In this document: piece after piece, positions 14,473 to 20,337 of the stretch
Layout: the number at the start of each line of letters is the position of its first letter
Position numbering within the stretch: position 1 is the stretch's first letter
Assembly (NCBI RefSeq): GCF_014472395.1
Contig: NZ_JACSZW010000007.1
Location: 62,001 to 126,000 of the forward strand
Reading direction: 5' to 3'
Source: Pedobacter sp. N36a
GTDB lineage: Bacteria > Bacteroidota > Bacteroidia > Sphingobacteriales > Sphingobacteriaceae
DNA: 64,000 nt
Translations under genes and position numbers: made by a program
Notes under the pieces: model-generated
Database searches by the model: none
Told to the model about the DNA's origin: nothing
What the model saw: the letters and a program-made list of their open reading frames with translations, nothing else

Positions 14473-14544
14473 TTGAGCGGTAATTTGAAGAGCGGAAAAG
14501 AATAGAATGGAAAAAGTAATGGCCTTAAAAAGGGAGGTACGCAT
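1..14544 (-). CDS. Giant secreted parallel beta-helix / Ig-like repeat protein (5' part; 3' end outside window)
   Basis: The ATG at 14542-14544 opens a minus-strand frame that runs to base 1, giving at least 4,848 codons. I read sampled stretches in this frame without a stop, and nine copies of a YGGFAGTE-type landmark all fall in the same frame. The protein begins with a signal peptide (MRTSLFKAITF..., likely cleaved after ITA). Modules then repeat. Each has an entry segment (ATGxNNGxDW, GDEIWVAKGxY, KxYGGFAGTE), many short strand-turn rungs rich in GAGIYN, GGxMY and FxNN as in right-handed beta-helices, a conserved FWxNKRG motif, and an SxAIDAGDN...DLGAxE stretch resembling choice-of-anchor Q domains. 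An Ig-like segment of putative-Ig type follows (LPxGxxLNxxTGxxSGxPxxAGxY). The family suggests a surface adhesin or stalk. The C-terminal anchor or sorting signal is not visible, so the export route is unknown. It is its own transcription unit, downstream of the M3 peptidase terminator. Confidence 0.9.
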   Translation of the reverse strand, partial: MRTSLFKAITFSILFFSALQITAQTKIYVNAAATGSNTGADWNNAYTDLLNAITKAATGNEIWVAKGTYSPGTAAAATFALKAGVKIYGGFAGTESSLTQRIANAAGLFSDNESILTGNNVNNHVVSNLVNVPKETVLDGFTISGGRTVNSNASNVVNRGAGIYNTAGSAVFQNLWIKENIASNYGAGFFNSGTPTYINLVLENNSFYNAAFSYTFGAGMYNSGAAVFKSVSFINNTGASSGAGLYNTVVSTLEDNVFKNNISTINGGGLASTVSLTLDRVSFIQNTAGQQGGAIYSSGGMTLRNSIFSRNRVTGLASNHIGGAVYGMSTALNIFNCSFSNNSISYTVADNNTYGGALYVNVASNVYNSIFWGNKRGNSVEDQIGGVRITMERSIVQNNYLYGLNNIIANPDFRNAEGDDLQLKNGSIAIDAGDNSKQNGTADFSGNVRLVGANIDLGAIESPSGMTATLDLLPGSIAEQQRGLPYNQPLSLRGGATASKWEITFGLLPPGISLNTQTGQLSGIPTIAGNYSVVIKATSGSLIGSRQYNFAINPGAARLHVNVSATGMNNGVDWANGYTRLQTALAIAKDGDEIWVAKGKYSPFLHADSAFAMVSGVKMYGGFAGTESSLTQRLADESGKFTRNETILSGNGINKHVIYNVLAFSANTLMDGFTISEGYANGTSTNGQGAGIYNGSLVGNAIFNNLVIKNNKANTHGGGMFNVAVALKLTNVLFENNEATTSTRYGGGLYNSGANASLNQVIFRNNIAVQGAGIYNVAAKVTLTENSFEGNNTTALGAGLLNTGEISVTNSVFKNNLTKSYGGGMYSSGTATLDQVSFLENSAELRGGGLYALTTITLRNVIFSKNSVTSTAAASNGGGMMVETGTANILNSTFSQNTVALTAADGSFVGAGLWAGSGTVNIHNSIFWANKRGNDVADQIGGAVLKDMANNLIQNNYTSGTNNLIGNPDFENAEQHDFRLKNGSIAIDAGNNLKVSTETDFAGNTRIINGTVDIGALEHPIGTPASLTIMPAEIPAQIRGANFQQELSLSGGSGAAQWSLLTGDLPLGITLNANTGKLSGIPMVAGTYVFVLRVLQGDKVGTRQYTVVVNAGLTRLHVNAAALGKNSGNDWANSFTRLQTALALAKDGDEIWVAKGTYSPFLHVDSAFSMVSGVKMYGGFAGTETEISQRQADASGKFTANETILNGNGTNKHVVYNVVVLSANTLMDGFTITEGFANGTSANGYGAGIYNGASVGNAIFNNLIIKNNKANIYGGGMFNAAIGLKLNNVLFDNNEVLTSTRYGGGMYNSGANALLNQVVFRNNTATQGGGLYNITAIKVVLTESSFEGNTSSASGAGMVNTGEVSLSDVRFKNNTTKTYGGGMYSTGTAVLDRVSFLENSAELRGGGLYTLSLATVRNTIFSKNVVTSTAASSNGGGMMVESGTAHIQNSTFSQNTVAMTAAEGTFAGGGLWAGPTTVNIYNSIFWGNKRGANVEDQIGGAVLKNMTNNLVQNNYTSGINNLVANPDFENPEQHDLRLKNGAIGIDAGDNLQVFTATDLAGKPRIVNGTVDLGALENPLGMSASLTILPESLTPLTRGASIELPFSLSNGPAPATWEVLTGTLPLGLTLNPQTGIISGIPMIAGTYVFVLRSVQGALLGTKQYTLVVNPGATRLHVKLDATGSNNGVDWKNGFIKLQSALTLAKDGDEIWVAKGKYIPTAVLDSAFYMVSGVKMYGGFAGTETSLTQRKADANGKFTQQETILSGNDFNRHVITNSTALGIETLLDGFTISNGNSNLSGAGINHLAAAANGTFRNLIIKNNKGTQYGAGFYNLAPALKIDNVLFEDNILITGLRYGAGLFTSGANAVINNVIFKGNQGTIGGGVYNSGIGATINKAIFENNLGITYGGALVNAANVTNLIVTNSEFNKNRSDGHSGAIYNSGTITLTDAVFRENTAALIAGAMNNVGTSTLDRVAFIGNTAVQNGGAYYGTVTNTMNNVVFSRNKVTGLFNGGGLYLYSGTLTLTNGTFSNNNVAFVAANAGGGLFKNSGTVRIYNSIFWGNTKAGGVPDQLNTGINAIISSTVQDDYTTGTAILVGDPLFSNPETDDLSLKSGSLAIDKGNNSYTTTTNDIDGNPRFYNTIVDQGAYENQGGASLKITPASLPVMIRGEAQDLQLQASGGTGAYTWALLSGDLPPGISIAPEGKFFGRAMVPVIGGYTFVVSVTDGTLIGSKQYTVEVQQAPTRIYVREGAVGAKNGSNWNDAITDLQVALAQAGAGDEIWVAKGNYLPGTELASTFTLKEGVKMYGGFAGTEDDLSKRVADVNTLYGTHESILNGNGRSYHVVTNTAALTAATILDGFSISGGRTATGSTSIAYSAAGIYNNAGTAVFRNLWVKNNNAYQAGAGIYNNSPATFENIRMEKNIVSGGVGYGGGLYNLNAQANFRKLTFVENEGILGGGMYNYLGEVRLEDIQFLRNKATTGGGAGLYHRTGLLTIRKGIFESNISATTGGGILNAGVIDAEDLTFKGNTSATQGAGIYTSGTLTLNRGSFIANIGLQHGAGIYNSGVIRLDNIIFSRNAVTGVNTSGYGAGLYHASGTSTLSNTTFSNNTTAYVHATIATGAGFFKAASGTAAIYNSIFWGNRRGGNVVDQVSGAGLTIANAIVEGGYATGTNISIGNPSFTDAANDNLRVKPGSAAIDAGDNSATGTSRDLDINERVVNGQVDMGAYENQGGASLGILPATLPQGSRGAILNQQFTASGAEGKLSWTVSSGSLPPGLSLSSGGWLTGRAMTAGSYTFVVAVTDGQFIGSKQYTYIINAASTHLMTNEKATGKKDGSDWENAYTDLQSAITQSIAGDEIWVAKGNYSPGLLATSTFNLKEGVKIYGGFAGTEATLEARKITDINTTNKSILDGSQGVASYHVVSNTIAVSNATLLDGFTISGGKTINSNSSSLGTNHYGGGIFSSLGNPIFNNLFITGNNAVYGGGMMIYGGTATITNTQFIGNTTTGSYGRAAALYINSGATGNLDSLTFENNVVAAGSNTYAGAMMNYGFTNISNATFKNNRIEGTGYAQGGAYYHAAGASSKISKTTFIENTALTGGAAYLSTGVLELKELSFIGNRATGMGGAINSVGTPVLDRVSFIANEAVQHGGAFYSGGVAKLDNVIFSRNKVSSTGNYYGGAMYATANATLINVTFSDNSIARAAAGGGALFRSGGTVAVYNSIFWGNTYGANLPDQISGVVTVDQSIVQGNYSGGTNIVIGNPMFVSPEQDNLRLKGGSPAIDMGNNTKISTTKDLDGNPRLVNETVDMGAYENQGTASLIVAPTSLKAYDRGEKLEVPLTVTGSTNALIWKITSGNLPSGIVLKPNGELSGRAMVAGSYIFVVGVTDGELVGSKQYTLLVNPAAAILYTNVAASTGNNDGSSWENGFTDLKNAWNKSITGDQIWVAKGKYSPGLLATDWFTMKEGVKVYGGFAGTENTLEERQANTIHSDNQSILDGSQGVASRHVVFNNLALTTATILDGFTISGGQALAAGDTDNHRGGGIYNYATVKAIFNNLQLLNNKADRGAGIYNQGPAVFTHLLFQNNEASAYGGGMYNLNTAITLNNATFKQNTARLYAGGFAHNGGVLTMLNSSFINNTSGQQAGGMYHLGGTANLDNVVFSRNAVTTVGAYYGGGLYVAAAATLNNLTFSENRIAFTHASTIGGAGLYRSAGVINVNNSIFWGNKRGNEIPDQLNAGVGLYHSLVQGGYATGTNVLIGDPLFEQAATDHLQLKGGSPGIDAGDNAKNSSTTDVAGNPRVVNDQIDLGAFENQGGSGLKILPATFSPFLRGVNPAIQMTATGGSGNYTWVIQSGSLPVGLVLTPEGLITGMPTLIGSYTFVAAATDGQLIGSKQYTVTVTGGAARLYVSQSANGGNNGSNWANAFTDLQPALAQTSAGDEIWVAKGSYTAGTTASSYFILKEGVKMYGGFAGTESLLTERDSTAISGVNETILDGSKGIASYHVVYNTAALTAATVLDGFSIQGGRSLTTYSSGTNANYYGAGIYNTAGSAIFRNLWIKNNIATYGAGLFHQGTASYTNITFSNNESKGYTARGSAVYNGGNFKLQKGLFENNKITESTSYTGYGAGIFNAGALELNDVRFINNTINSGQGGAIYSSSGAIVKIKEATFAGNKATTGGALFFANGSLDLYAASFKDNAATATGGAIYTGATMTLNRISFAGNTSVQHGAAIWSSGTLKIDNSIFSRNKVSATGGYFGGAIYIGSGTANISNVSFSGNSINYINASATLSYGGALYRSSGTVNVHNSIFWNNKRGNNVADQLNAGIIVGNSIVQNNYAAGTEIKIGDPMFEDASADNLKLKGGSLAINVGDNNWQTFDQDLAGNPRLVNDVVDLGAYEHDGAGQLMISPGLIPDLSRGAYLDLQLTYTGTTLPVTWSFQGGKLPTGLVFLPDGKLRGTPTLVGSYTFVIGATDGTIAGNKQYTVNVKEGPVKLFVHQTATGDNNGSNWQHAFTDLTAAMAQVKAGDEIWVAKGTYNPGALATSYFTLKEGVKMYGGFAGRESLLTERDSTAISAANETILDGSTGVASYHVVYNTAALTAATVLDGFSIQGGKSLTTYSSGSNANYYGAGIYNTAGSAIFRNLWIKNNLATYGAGLFHTGDAEYSNIRFTNNIAKGSYARGAAVYNSRGFALTKGLFEDNKITESASYTGYGAAIFNSGLLELEEVKFVNNTIANGQGGAIYNNSGAGLKISKSEFTGNKATTGGALFIANGFPEITDVIFRANAANGMGGAIYAAGTPVLNRVSFIENISLQHGGAIWTNGSIRIDNSIFSRNKVSSTAAHYGGAIY
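9529..12873 (-). repeat. Adjacent closely similar modules 2 and 3 of the giant protein
   Basis: Modules 2 and 3 differ by one codon in length (557 and 558). By eye, roughly three quarters of residues match through the entry segment and first rungs. Shared strings include TLMDGFTI, NAIFNNL, TSTRYGGG and GGGMYSSGTA-like rungs. This fits a tandem duplication more recent than that of the other modules. Confidence 0.7.
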
Positions 14545-14728
14545 AATTTGACAAAGGGATTTCTTCTTGAAAAAATTAAGATTCAATATGTGCGGGGCAA
14601 AATGGTTTATCAGCTTTCCACCAAAGAAAGAAAATTGTGCTTTATGGCATTTTTAAGAAAAAATCTGTAAAAAGAACCAAATTATTGTTGTTTTATTGAT
14701 GGTTTAAATAACAAAATCAACCCATTGG

Positions 14729-14758
14729 CAAAGCTATAAAATAAAGTTTGCTTCACAA
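14729..14758 (-). promoter_or_regulatory. Putative Bacteroidota promoter of the giant repeat gene
   Basis: On the minus strand a TTG (14758-14756) is followed after 19 bases by TAGCTTTG (14736-14729). This matches the Bacteroidota TTG-N19-TAnnTTTG consensus. It predicts a start near 14724 and a leader of about 180 nt. It lies between the M3 peptidase terminator and the giant gene. Confidence 0.55.
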
Positions 14759-14904
14759 TAAAATTACCAACTGTTTTAGTAAAAAAATAGATAGCTAAAT
14801 CAATAACTTAGAATAAGTTAGCTGAGATTACACGCGATTCTGAGAATTTGAATTTTAAATTGCCTCTAGGATTAAAAGACCAGCTTTTTGAAAAAACAAA
14901 AGGG

Positions 14905-14952
14905 GACAAAAAAAATGACCAACATCGTCAAAATCGAAGATGTTGGTCATTT
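14905..14952 (-). terminator. Rho-independent terminator of the M3 peptidase gene
   Basis: A perfect 14-bp stem pairs 14913-14926 with 14939-14952 (AAATGACCAACATC / GATGTTGGTCATTT) around a 12-base loop. On the minus strand it is followed by a run of T. It sits about 60 bases after the peptidase stop codon. Confidence 0.85.
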
Positions 14953-15009
14953 AACTTTGCTGGCGCAGCAATCTATGCCGCTCCAGAGCACAAAAAAATA
15001 AAGCCAGGG

Positions 15010-17148
15010 TTAAAGCGCTTTGTCCAGCCCCCTATCTTTTAGCAAGTATTTCATATTTGGTTCTTTACCTCTAAAGGCTTTATATAAATCCATTGGCTCT
15101 ACAGTTCCGCCTTTTTCAAGTACGTTTTTACGGAAAGAATTGGCCACTTCCGGATTAAAGATGTTTCCGCTTTCTTTGAAGGCAGCGAAAGCATCGCTAT
15201 CCAATACCGCCGACCAGATGTAGCTGTAATAGCCTGCTGAGTATCCAGAAGCAAAGATATGTTGGAAATAAGTACTGCGGTAGCGAGGTGCAATTTGCTT
15301 GATCAAGCCATATTTATTCATTTCTGAAGTTTCAAATTCCGTTGCATTTACTTCTTTTCCGGCAGGCACGGTATGGAATCCCATATCCAGCAAAGCAGCA
15401 GCAAGGTATTCTACGGTTTCGAAGCCCTGGTTAAATTTCGAAGCATTCTTCATGCGATCGATCAATTCCTGAGGAACAATTGCACCCGTTTTATAATGTT
15501 TAGCATAAAACTGAAGTACTTCCGGCTCAAAAGCAAAATGCTCCATCACCTGAGAAGGCAACTCTACAAAGTCGCGGGGAACAGATGTTCCAGCCAGACT
15601 TCTGTATTTCACATTCGACAATAAGCCATGCAATGCGTGTCCCATTTCATGGTAGAAAGTAGTCACCTCATCTGCTGTAAACAAAGCCGGTTCATCACCG
15701 TTAGGTCCTGAGAAATTACAAACGATAGAAACTACTGGCGCTACACGTTTGCCATTTTCATAAGATTGAGTCGCATAAGAAGTCATCCATGCACCGCCAC
15801 GTTTAGAGCTGCGGGTAAAGAAATCCATGTAAATCACGCCGATATGGGTTCCATCAGCTTCTTTCACCTGATACGCAGAAACGTCTTTATGGTATACCGG
15901 AACTTCTGGAAGCAAGGTAAAAGTAATGCCATACAATTTGTTGACTACTTTAAAGAATCCTTCTCTTACATTGTCAATCTGGAAATATGGACGTAAGGCT
16001 TCTGCATCATAATTGTATCTTTCTTTACGCACTTTATCTGCATAATGTGCCCAATCCCAGGCTTCCAATTGCTCATTGCGACCTTCTTTGTCCATCATTT
16101 TCTGCATATCCACAGCTTCTTGTTTGGCAACTGGTAGAGCCGCATCCCAAAGACCATTTAACAAGTCGTAAGCTTCTTTAGGAGATTTTGCCATACTTTC
16201 TTCCAGTACAAAATCAGCGTGGCTGTTATAACCTAATAATGCGGCTTTTTCTGCACGCAGCGCCACAATACGGGAAATGATCTTTTTGTTGTCATGCTCA
16301 TCATCATGATTGGCGCGGTTGATATAAGCATTGTACATTTTTTCGCGAAGGGCACGATTTTCCGAATACTGAAGAAAAGGCGTTACACTAGGTGTGTGCA
16401 GGGTAAATCTCCATTTTCCTTCTTTTCCTGCTTGCTTAGCGGAGGCCGCAGCAACAGCTTTTACCGATTCTGGCAAACCTGCAAGATCAGCCTGGTTGTC
16501 AATCAAAAGTTCGTAAGCATTCACTTCAGCCAGCAAATGCTGTCCGAAATTTAAGGTCAGTAAAGAAAACTCTTTATTGATCGCTCTCATTTGCTGCTGC
16601 TGTGCTTCATTTAAGTTGGCACCGCTTCTCACAAAAGCTTTATAAGTTTTCTCCAGCAAGCGCTGTTGTTCTGCACTCAGCTTTGAAGCAGTACGTTTAT
16701 CATATACCGCTTTTACTCTTTTGAACAATTCCGCATTCAGGTAAATGTCGTCACTGTGTTTAGACAATTCCGGAGCCATCTGCTGCGCAATTTTCTCTAG
16801 CTCAGGCGAAGTATTTGCGGAACTCAGGTTAAAGAAAACTGTACTCACTTTCGACAATAATTTGCCGCTTTCTTCCAAAGCCACTACGGTATTCACAAAA
16901 GTTGGCACCGAGCGTTGTTTATAGATAGCGGCAACTACCTGCTGCTGCTGTTTCATTCCTTCCTGAAAGGCTGGAACAAAATGAGCATTGGTAATTTTAT
17001 TAAATGGTGGCACCCCATAAGGAGTGTTATACGTTTCCATAAATGGATTTGTGCTTTGTCCTAATGCCATTTTATCGGTCACCAGGAGCATACCGCAAAC
17101 TAAAAGCATAGAAGGGATTCCTTTTTTTAAGTTCATCTTTTTCATCAA
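15010..17148 (-). CDS. dcp: M3 family oligopeptidase / peptidyl-dipeptidase (Dcp-like)
   Basis: This 712-residue zinc peptidase belongs to the M3 family (Dcp, oligopeptidase A, thimet type), which cleaves short peptides. The catalytic FYHEMGHALHG has its HEMGH at residues 500-504. The downstream FVELPSQVMEHF segment supplies the third zinc ligand, and a C-terminal tyrosine-rich substrate segment (FASGYSAGYYSYIW) is present. Length is close to E. coli Dcp (about 680) plus a signal peptide. The N-terminus (MNLKKGIPSMLLVCGMLL...ALGQS) predicts export, so it probably degrades peptides in the periplasm. The gene stands alone with its own terminator. Dcp rather than OpdA is inferred from general resemblance. 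Confidence 0.92.
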   Translation of the reverse strand: MMKKMNLKKGIPSMLLVCGMLLVTDKMALGQSTNPFMETYNTPYGVPPFNKITNAHFVPAFQEGMKQQQQVVAAIYKQRSVPTFVNTVVALEESGKLLSKVSTVFFNLSSANTSPELEKIAQQMAPELSKHSDDIYLNAELFKRVKAVYDKRTASKLSAEQQRLLEKTYKAFVRSGANLNEAQQQQMRAINKEFSLLTLNFGQHLLAEVNAYELLIDNQADLAGLPESVKAVAAASAKQAGKEGKWRFTLHTPSVTPFLQYSENRALREKMYNAYINRANHDDEHDNKKIISRIVALRAEKAALLGYNSHADFVLEESMAKSPKEAYDLLNGLWDAALPVAKQEAVDMQKMMDKEGRNEQLEAWDWAHYADKVRKERYNYDAEALRPYFQIDNVREGFFKVVNKLYGITFTLLPEVPVYHKDVSAYQVKEADGTHIGVIYMDFFTRSSKRGGAWMTSYATQSYENGKRVAPVVSIVCNFSGPNGDEPALFTADEVTTFYHEMGHALHGLLSNVKYRSLAGTSVPRDFVELPSQVMEHFAFEPEVLQFYAKHYKTGAIVPQELIDRMKNASKFNQGFETVEYLAAALLDMGFHTVPAGKEVNATEFETSEMNKYGLIKQIAPRYRSTYFQHIFASGYSAGYYSYIWSAVLDSDAFAAFKESGNIFNPEVANSFRKNVLEKGGTVEPMDLYKAFRGKEPNMKYLLKDRGLDKAL

Positions 17149-17265
17149 AATTTATTCATCTACCACAAAACCCTGGCAATCCAGGTCCTCACAAAGATAA
17201 TTTTAAAAAGACTGATGCCCTTCTTAAAATGTATCATTGTTGCAACAAAATAGTGATAAAAGTAT

Positions 17266-18681
17266 TTAAAAATCGAATTTCACCCGCAAACCTGTTCCAA
17301 TCAGGTATAGATTTTCCTGAGTAAACTCTTTAATTGGGAGTTTTAAAAATGGCTCTAAAGAAACTGATTTTCCGCGAGAGATGCGTTGCTTGTAGCCCAA
17401 AGAGAAGTTATAGAACCCAAGGTAAGGATCTGTTTTAAGCTCATCAGAAGACTGACGTTCTTCTGTAATCATAGTGTTCAGTACATTGGATTTAAAGGCA
17501 AATGTTCCTGCAGGATCAACCGGACTATCCTGAACCTGACTTTCCAAAAAGATGTTTTTTCTTTTCTGATTCAGGACCGCAAAAGCGGATATACCCACAT
17601 TTGCATATAGACTTTTACTCAGGCGGTAGCTAATCTCCAAAGGAATATCTATTCCCTGCAGACTAGCGTCTACGGATTGCAGCTGTTTGCTATTGCTCGG
17701 AAATCCACCAGCAAAAGTACTTGGCATATTTTGCTCAGCTCCAGCAGAAGAGGCTGCATTTCTTGAGGCTCCCATCTCATTGTAGGAAATTCCTGAATTG
17801 ATGGATACCTTTTTACTCAAAGCGTAGGCCATGCTAACTCCATACCCCATATTCAATTTCTTGCTGCTGCCAAAAGATGGAGCGACCATCACCCCCATCT
17901 CCCATTTGTCGTCTTGCATCGCTAATGCCCTTTGATTACCGGTATTTCTTCTTCCGCGGGCATTCCCATTTTTGGATTCCTGCGCTAAAAATTCTTCCAG
18001 ACTTTGTTTTTGAACTACAATTGGAGCTTTCGGTAGGGCAGCTTCTGTGGTTTTATCTTTTACAAGCGCCATACTAGAATTGTTCAGTCCGGCAACCGCA
18101 GTGTTCAATGGCTGCTGGTCCATAGGAATTTTAGTACTGGCTACAGCTGCGTTTTCCTTTTTTAAACCCTTGTCTTCATTTATCCCCTTGCCCTGGCCAA
18201 CATCGTTACCTTCGCTTGCATCCATGTCTTTCAGGGGCAGATTTTGTGGAACACTAGCAGATACATTTTGTTTCGAAGCCCTAGGATTGGAAAGCCCTAT
18301 TTTTTCTTTTTCCTTTGCAAATTCACCTGACTTCAATCTTTCATCGAACCCCTTTTCCGTTAATTTTATATCTTGATTCGAGGTCTTATTTCCGGTCAAT
18401 ACTGACGGTTTAGGCCCTTCTTTTCTTTCATTTATTAAAAATATAGCAAAGCCGATCAGGATCAATGCGGCAGCACTGCTTAAACTTCCGAACCAGAAGA
18501 ATACACCTCGTTTTTTGGCTGGCTTTTCAGAATTGAAATTTTCCCATGCTCCGGGAGCATAGTCTTCCTCATGAGCCATTAACTGCTCCTTAATGTGAGC
18601 GATCAGCTCATCATCAGGCAATTTCATATGTTCATTCGGTTTCATCCTTATATTTTTATTTAGGTCATTTTCCCCATTCAT
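17266..18681 (-). CDS. Putative anti-sigma-like protein: one membrane helix plus C-terminal outer-membrane barrel-like domain
   Basis: This 471-residue protein starts 28 nt after the sigma factor stop and is probably co-transcribed with it. Residues 1-58 are hydrophilic and cytoplasmic-like (PDDELIAHIKEQLMAHEEDY). A single membrane helix lies at about 60-83. A long Lys/Asn/Ser-rich linker follows to about 255, and then a region with alternating beta strands (GVMVAPSFGSS, GYGVSMAYALSKK, DIPLEISYRLS, GTGLRVKFDF) ends in a terminal phenylalanine, as in outer-membrane barrels. Position beside a sigma gene suggests anti-sigma function; no recognised anti-sigma domain is visible. A start at the internal Met codons (18645 or 18627) is possible. 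Function is inferred only. Confidence 0.7.
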   Translation of the reverse strand: MNGENDLNKNIRMKPNEHMKLPDDELIAHIKEQLMAHEEDYAPGAWENFNSEKPAKKRGVFFWFGSLSSAAALILIGFAIFLINERKEGPKPSVLTGNKTSNQDIKLTEKGFDERLKSGEFAKEKEKIGLSNPRASKQNVSASVPQNLPLKDMDASEGNDVGQGKGINEDKGLKKENAAVASTKIPMDQQPLNTAVAGLNNSSMALVKDKTTEAALPKAPIVVQKQSLEEFLAQESKNGNARGRRNTGNQRALAMQDDKWEMGVMVAPSFGSSKKLNMGYGVSMAYALSKKVSINSGISYNEMGASRNAASSAGAEQNMPSTFAGGFPSNSKQLQSVDASLQGIDIPLEISYRLSKSLYANVGISAFAVLNQKRKNIFLESQVQDSPVDPAGTFAFKSNVLNTMITEERQSSDELKTDPYLGFYNFSLGYKQRISRGKSVSLEPFLKLPIKEFTQENLYLIGTGLRVKFDF

Positions 18682-18709
18682 CCCCTATTATTCCTTTCGC
18701 GCGCGCCTT

Positions 18710-19279
18710 TTAATTGGGTTCAAAATCAGTAATTAATGATTTTGAATACAGTATTCTTAATTTGTTCTTTGCCCTGGTCAGGTACACCCGACTAGAACTT
18801 TCCGGTATTTTTAGTAGTTTCGAAATCTCCTCATGAGAAAAGCCCTCCAGTTCATACATATTGAAGATCAATTTATGCGTTTCCGGTAATTGATTCAATA
18901 GTTTCATAATGTCTTGCACATGGAGTTGAGAAATGGCATTTAATTCTGTGATTGGCTGTGGCGGCTCCTCCATATCGTCTACGTATAAAAAAGTCTTCTT
19001 ACTGCGTAAAAAGTCGATCGCTGTACGGGAAGAAATCCTGGCGGCCCATCCTTTAAATGCTTTTTGTAATTGTTCCGGATCATTAGGCGCCCCAAACTGC
19101 CCTAATCCTTTAAATACCTTAATGAAGCAGTCGTTGATCAGCTCTTCCGCATCATGACGATCGTTGACATACCTTAAAATAACGCCCATTAAATACCCAT
19201 AAAATGATTTATAAACCACCTCCTTGCATTTATTGTCATTTTTCAAACATCCAGCTAAAACGTCCTCAAACTTGAGCAT
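18710..19279 (-). CDS. ECF-type RNA polymerase sigma factor
   Basis: This 189-residue protein has the two-domain ECF layout. Region 2 covers about residues 15-95 (YGYLMGVILRYVNDRHDAEE, DCFIKVFKGL, and RISSRTAIDFLRSKK for -10 recognition). Region 4 covers about 125-180 (LPETHKLIFNMYELEGFSH, then the HTH EISKLLKIPESSSRVYLTRA). It would direct polymerase to a small regulon and is probably controlled by the membrane protein encoded 28 nt downstream. There is no FecR or SusC gene next to it, so it does not look like a classic uptake-type sigma. The regulon is unknown. Confidence 0.9.
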   Translation of the reverse strand: MLKFEDVLAGCLKNDNKCKEVVYKSFYGYLMGVILRYVNDRHDAEELINDCFIKVFKGLGQFGAPNDPEQLQKAFKGWAARISSRTAIDFLRSKKTFLYVDDMEEPPQPITELNAISQLHVQDIMKLLNQLPETHKLIFNMYELEGFSHEEISKLLKIPESSSRVYLTRAKNKLRILYSKSLITDFEPN

Positions 19280-19464
19280 TCTTTTCTAACACCATTAAGG
19301 ATTTTTTTAATTTACATTGTACAGAAGAAAGGAAATTTATTAAAAACTTCCTTTCTTCCGGACATCTTCTAAAACAAGGTTTACCCTTAGAAAGGCTAAT
19401 TTACGCATTTCCAAATTAACCGTTTTAGAAGCCGGCCCATAAATGGGCCAAAGTTCATGGTGTC

Positions 19465-20184
19465 TTATTTTGCAGCGTAAACTGCTGCTTTAAATTTCAA
19501 AGAATCTGTCTCAGCTTTGTCTTTAAATCCTTTTGCCCAAACGGTATAGAATTTACCTTTTTCCAGTTTCATTGCAGGAAGTGTTGCTTTAACGGCTTTA
19601 GTAGTATGGTCTTTTACTTCCAATGCTACACTTTCTCCTGGCGTTACATCAGTAAAAAGGCTATACTCTTTAAATGCTTTGTTGCTCGCGATATCTGTTG
19701 CTGAACCAGTAATGGCTAAATCTAAAGTTGGTGCATCTGGACTTAAGTTGATGAAACGAACTTTTGCATTGTCATTCGCTTTGATACTATCTAACTTGTC
19801 ATTGATCGTTAGGAAAGATCTTTTACTTCCAGTATCCAATAAGAAAGTACTGTAGAACTGACCTGATTTATACAATTCATTTTTTGTCAGCAAGAAAGTT
19901 GTTTTTCCTCTTTCTGTGATGGCAATCGTACTCATACCTGGATACAATCCCAGGTACCCTAGTTTAAAGCCATATTTAAATGCACCGTCATTGTTTGCTC
20001 TTTGTCCGCCAACAATAAAATCTAGTTCTTTAGCATCCGGACCAGCATGAACAATGGTTAAAGCTGCAAGATCAATGGGCTCTCCGCCATCGAACTTTTT
20101 TGAGCAGGCTGAAAACACGACTGATACTGCAACTGCAGCAACAAAAGTCTTAGATATTGTTCTTAAATGGTTTGAAACTCTCAT
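19465..20184 (-). CDS. DUF4397 domain lipoprotein
   Basis: This 239-residue secreted lipoprotein has an N-terminal signal ending in a lipobox (VVFSAC, Cys near residue 27). The body matches the DUF4397 pattern of repeated beta-sandwich halves: LTIVHAGPDAKELDFIVGGQ, then VRFINLSPDAPTLDLAITGS with the shared NLSPDAP-type motif, followed by KFYTVWAKGF. Proteins of this family are cell-envelope proteins of unknown role. It is separated by about 180 bp from the sigma factor gene and by about 150 bp from htpG, so it is probably monocistronic. Confidence 0.85.
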   Translation of the reverse strand: MRVSNHLRTISKTFVAAVAVSVVFSACSKKFDGGEPIDLAALTIVHAGPDAKELDFIVGGQRANNDGAFKYGFKLGYLGLYPGMSTIAITERGKTTFLLTKNELYKSGQFYSTFLLDTGSKRSFLTINDKLDSIKANDNAKVRFINLSPDAPTLDLAITGSATDIASNKAFKEYSLFTDVTPGESVALEVKDHTTKAVKATLPAMKLEKGKFYTVWAKGFKDKAETDSLKFKAAVYAAK

Positions 20185-20280
20185 AATTATTTTTTTTGTG
20201 TGAATGGTTAATTATTGGCCTTTAGCCTTTTCCTTATAAAACGAAGGTCATTTTAAAAACGCTACAACCTCCATGAAAAT

Positions 20281-20317
20281 AAAATAAAAAACCCCGCTGC
20301 ATTGCTGCAGCGGGGTT
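20281..20317 (-). terminator. Rho-independent terminator of htpG
   Basis: A 12-bp GC-rich stem (AACCCCGCTGCA at 20290-20301, TGCAGCGGGGTT at 20306-20317) has a 4-base loop and is followed on the minus strand by TTTTTATTTT. It lies just after the htpG stop. Confidence 0.9.
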
Positions 20318-20337
20318 CCATATTCTTTTAAAAAAGA

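Larger units (their letters stand above)
14545..15009. other. Intergenic region between the M3 peptidase and giant repeat gene
   Basis: This 465-base AT-rich gap holds the giant gene's putative promoter (14729-14758) and the M3 peptidase terminator (14905-14952). A plus-strand frame from 14848 runs into the peptidase gene and has no protein-like features. I see no other gene here. Confidence 0.7.

Noticed and set aside
1..14544. Many short frames of 60-120 codons on both strands inside the first 14.5 kb
   Set aside because: They recur at the same relative place in each module and lie in other frames of the giant gene; they are low-complexity shadows without family features.
14848..15042. Small plus-strand gene before the M3 peptidase end
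   Set aside because: It runs through the terminator hairpin and into the peptidase 3' end, with no protein-like features.
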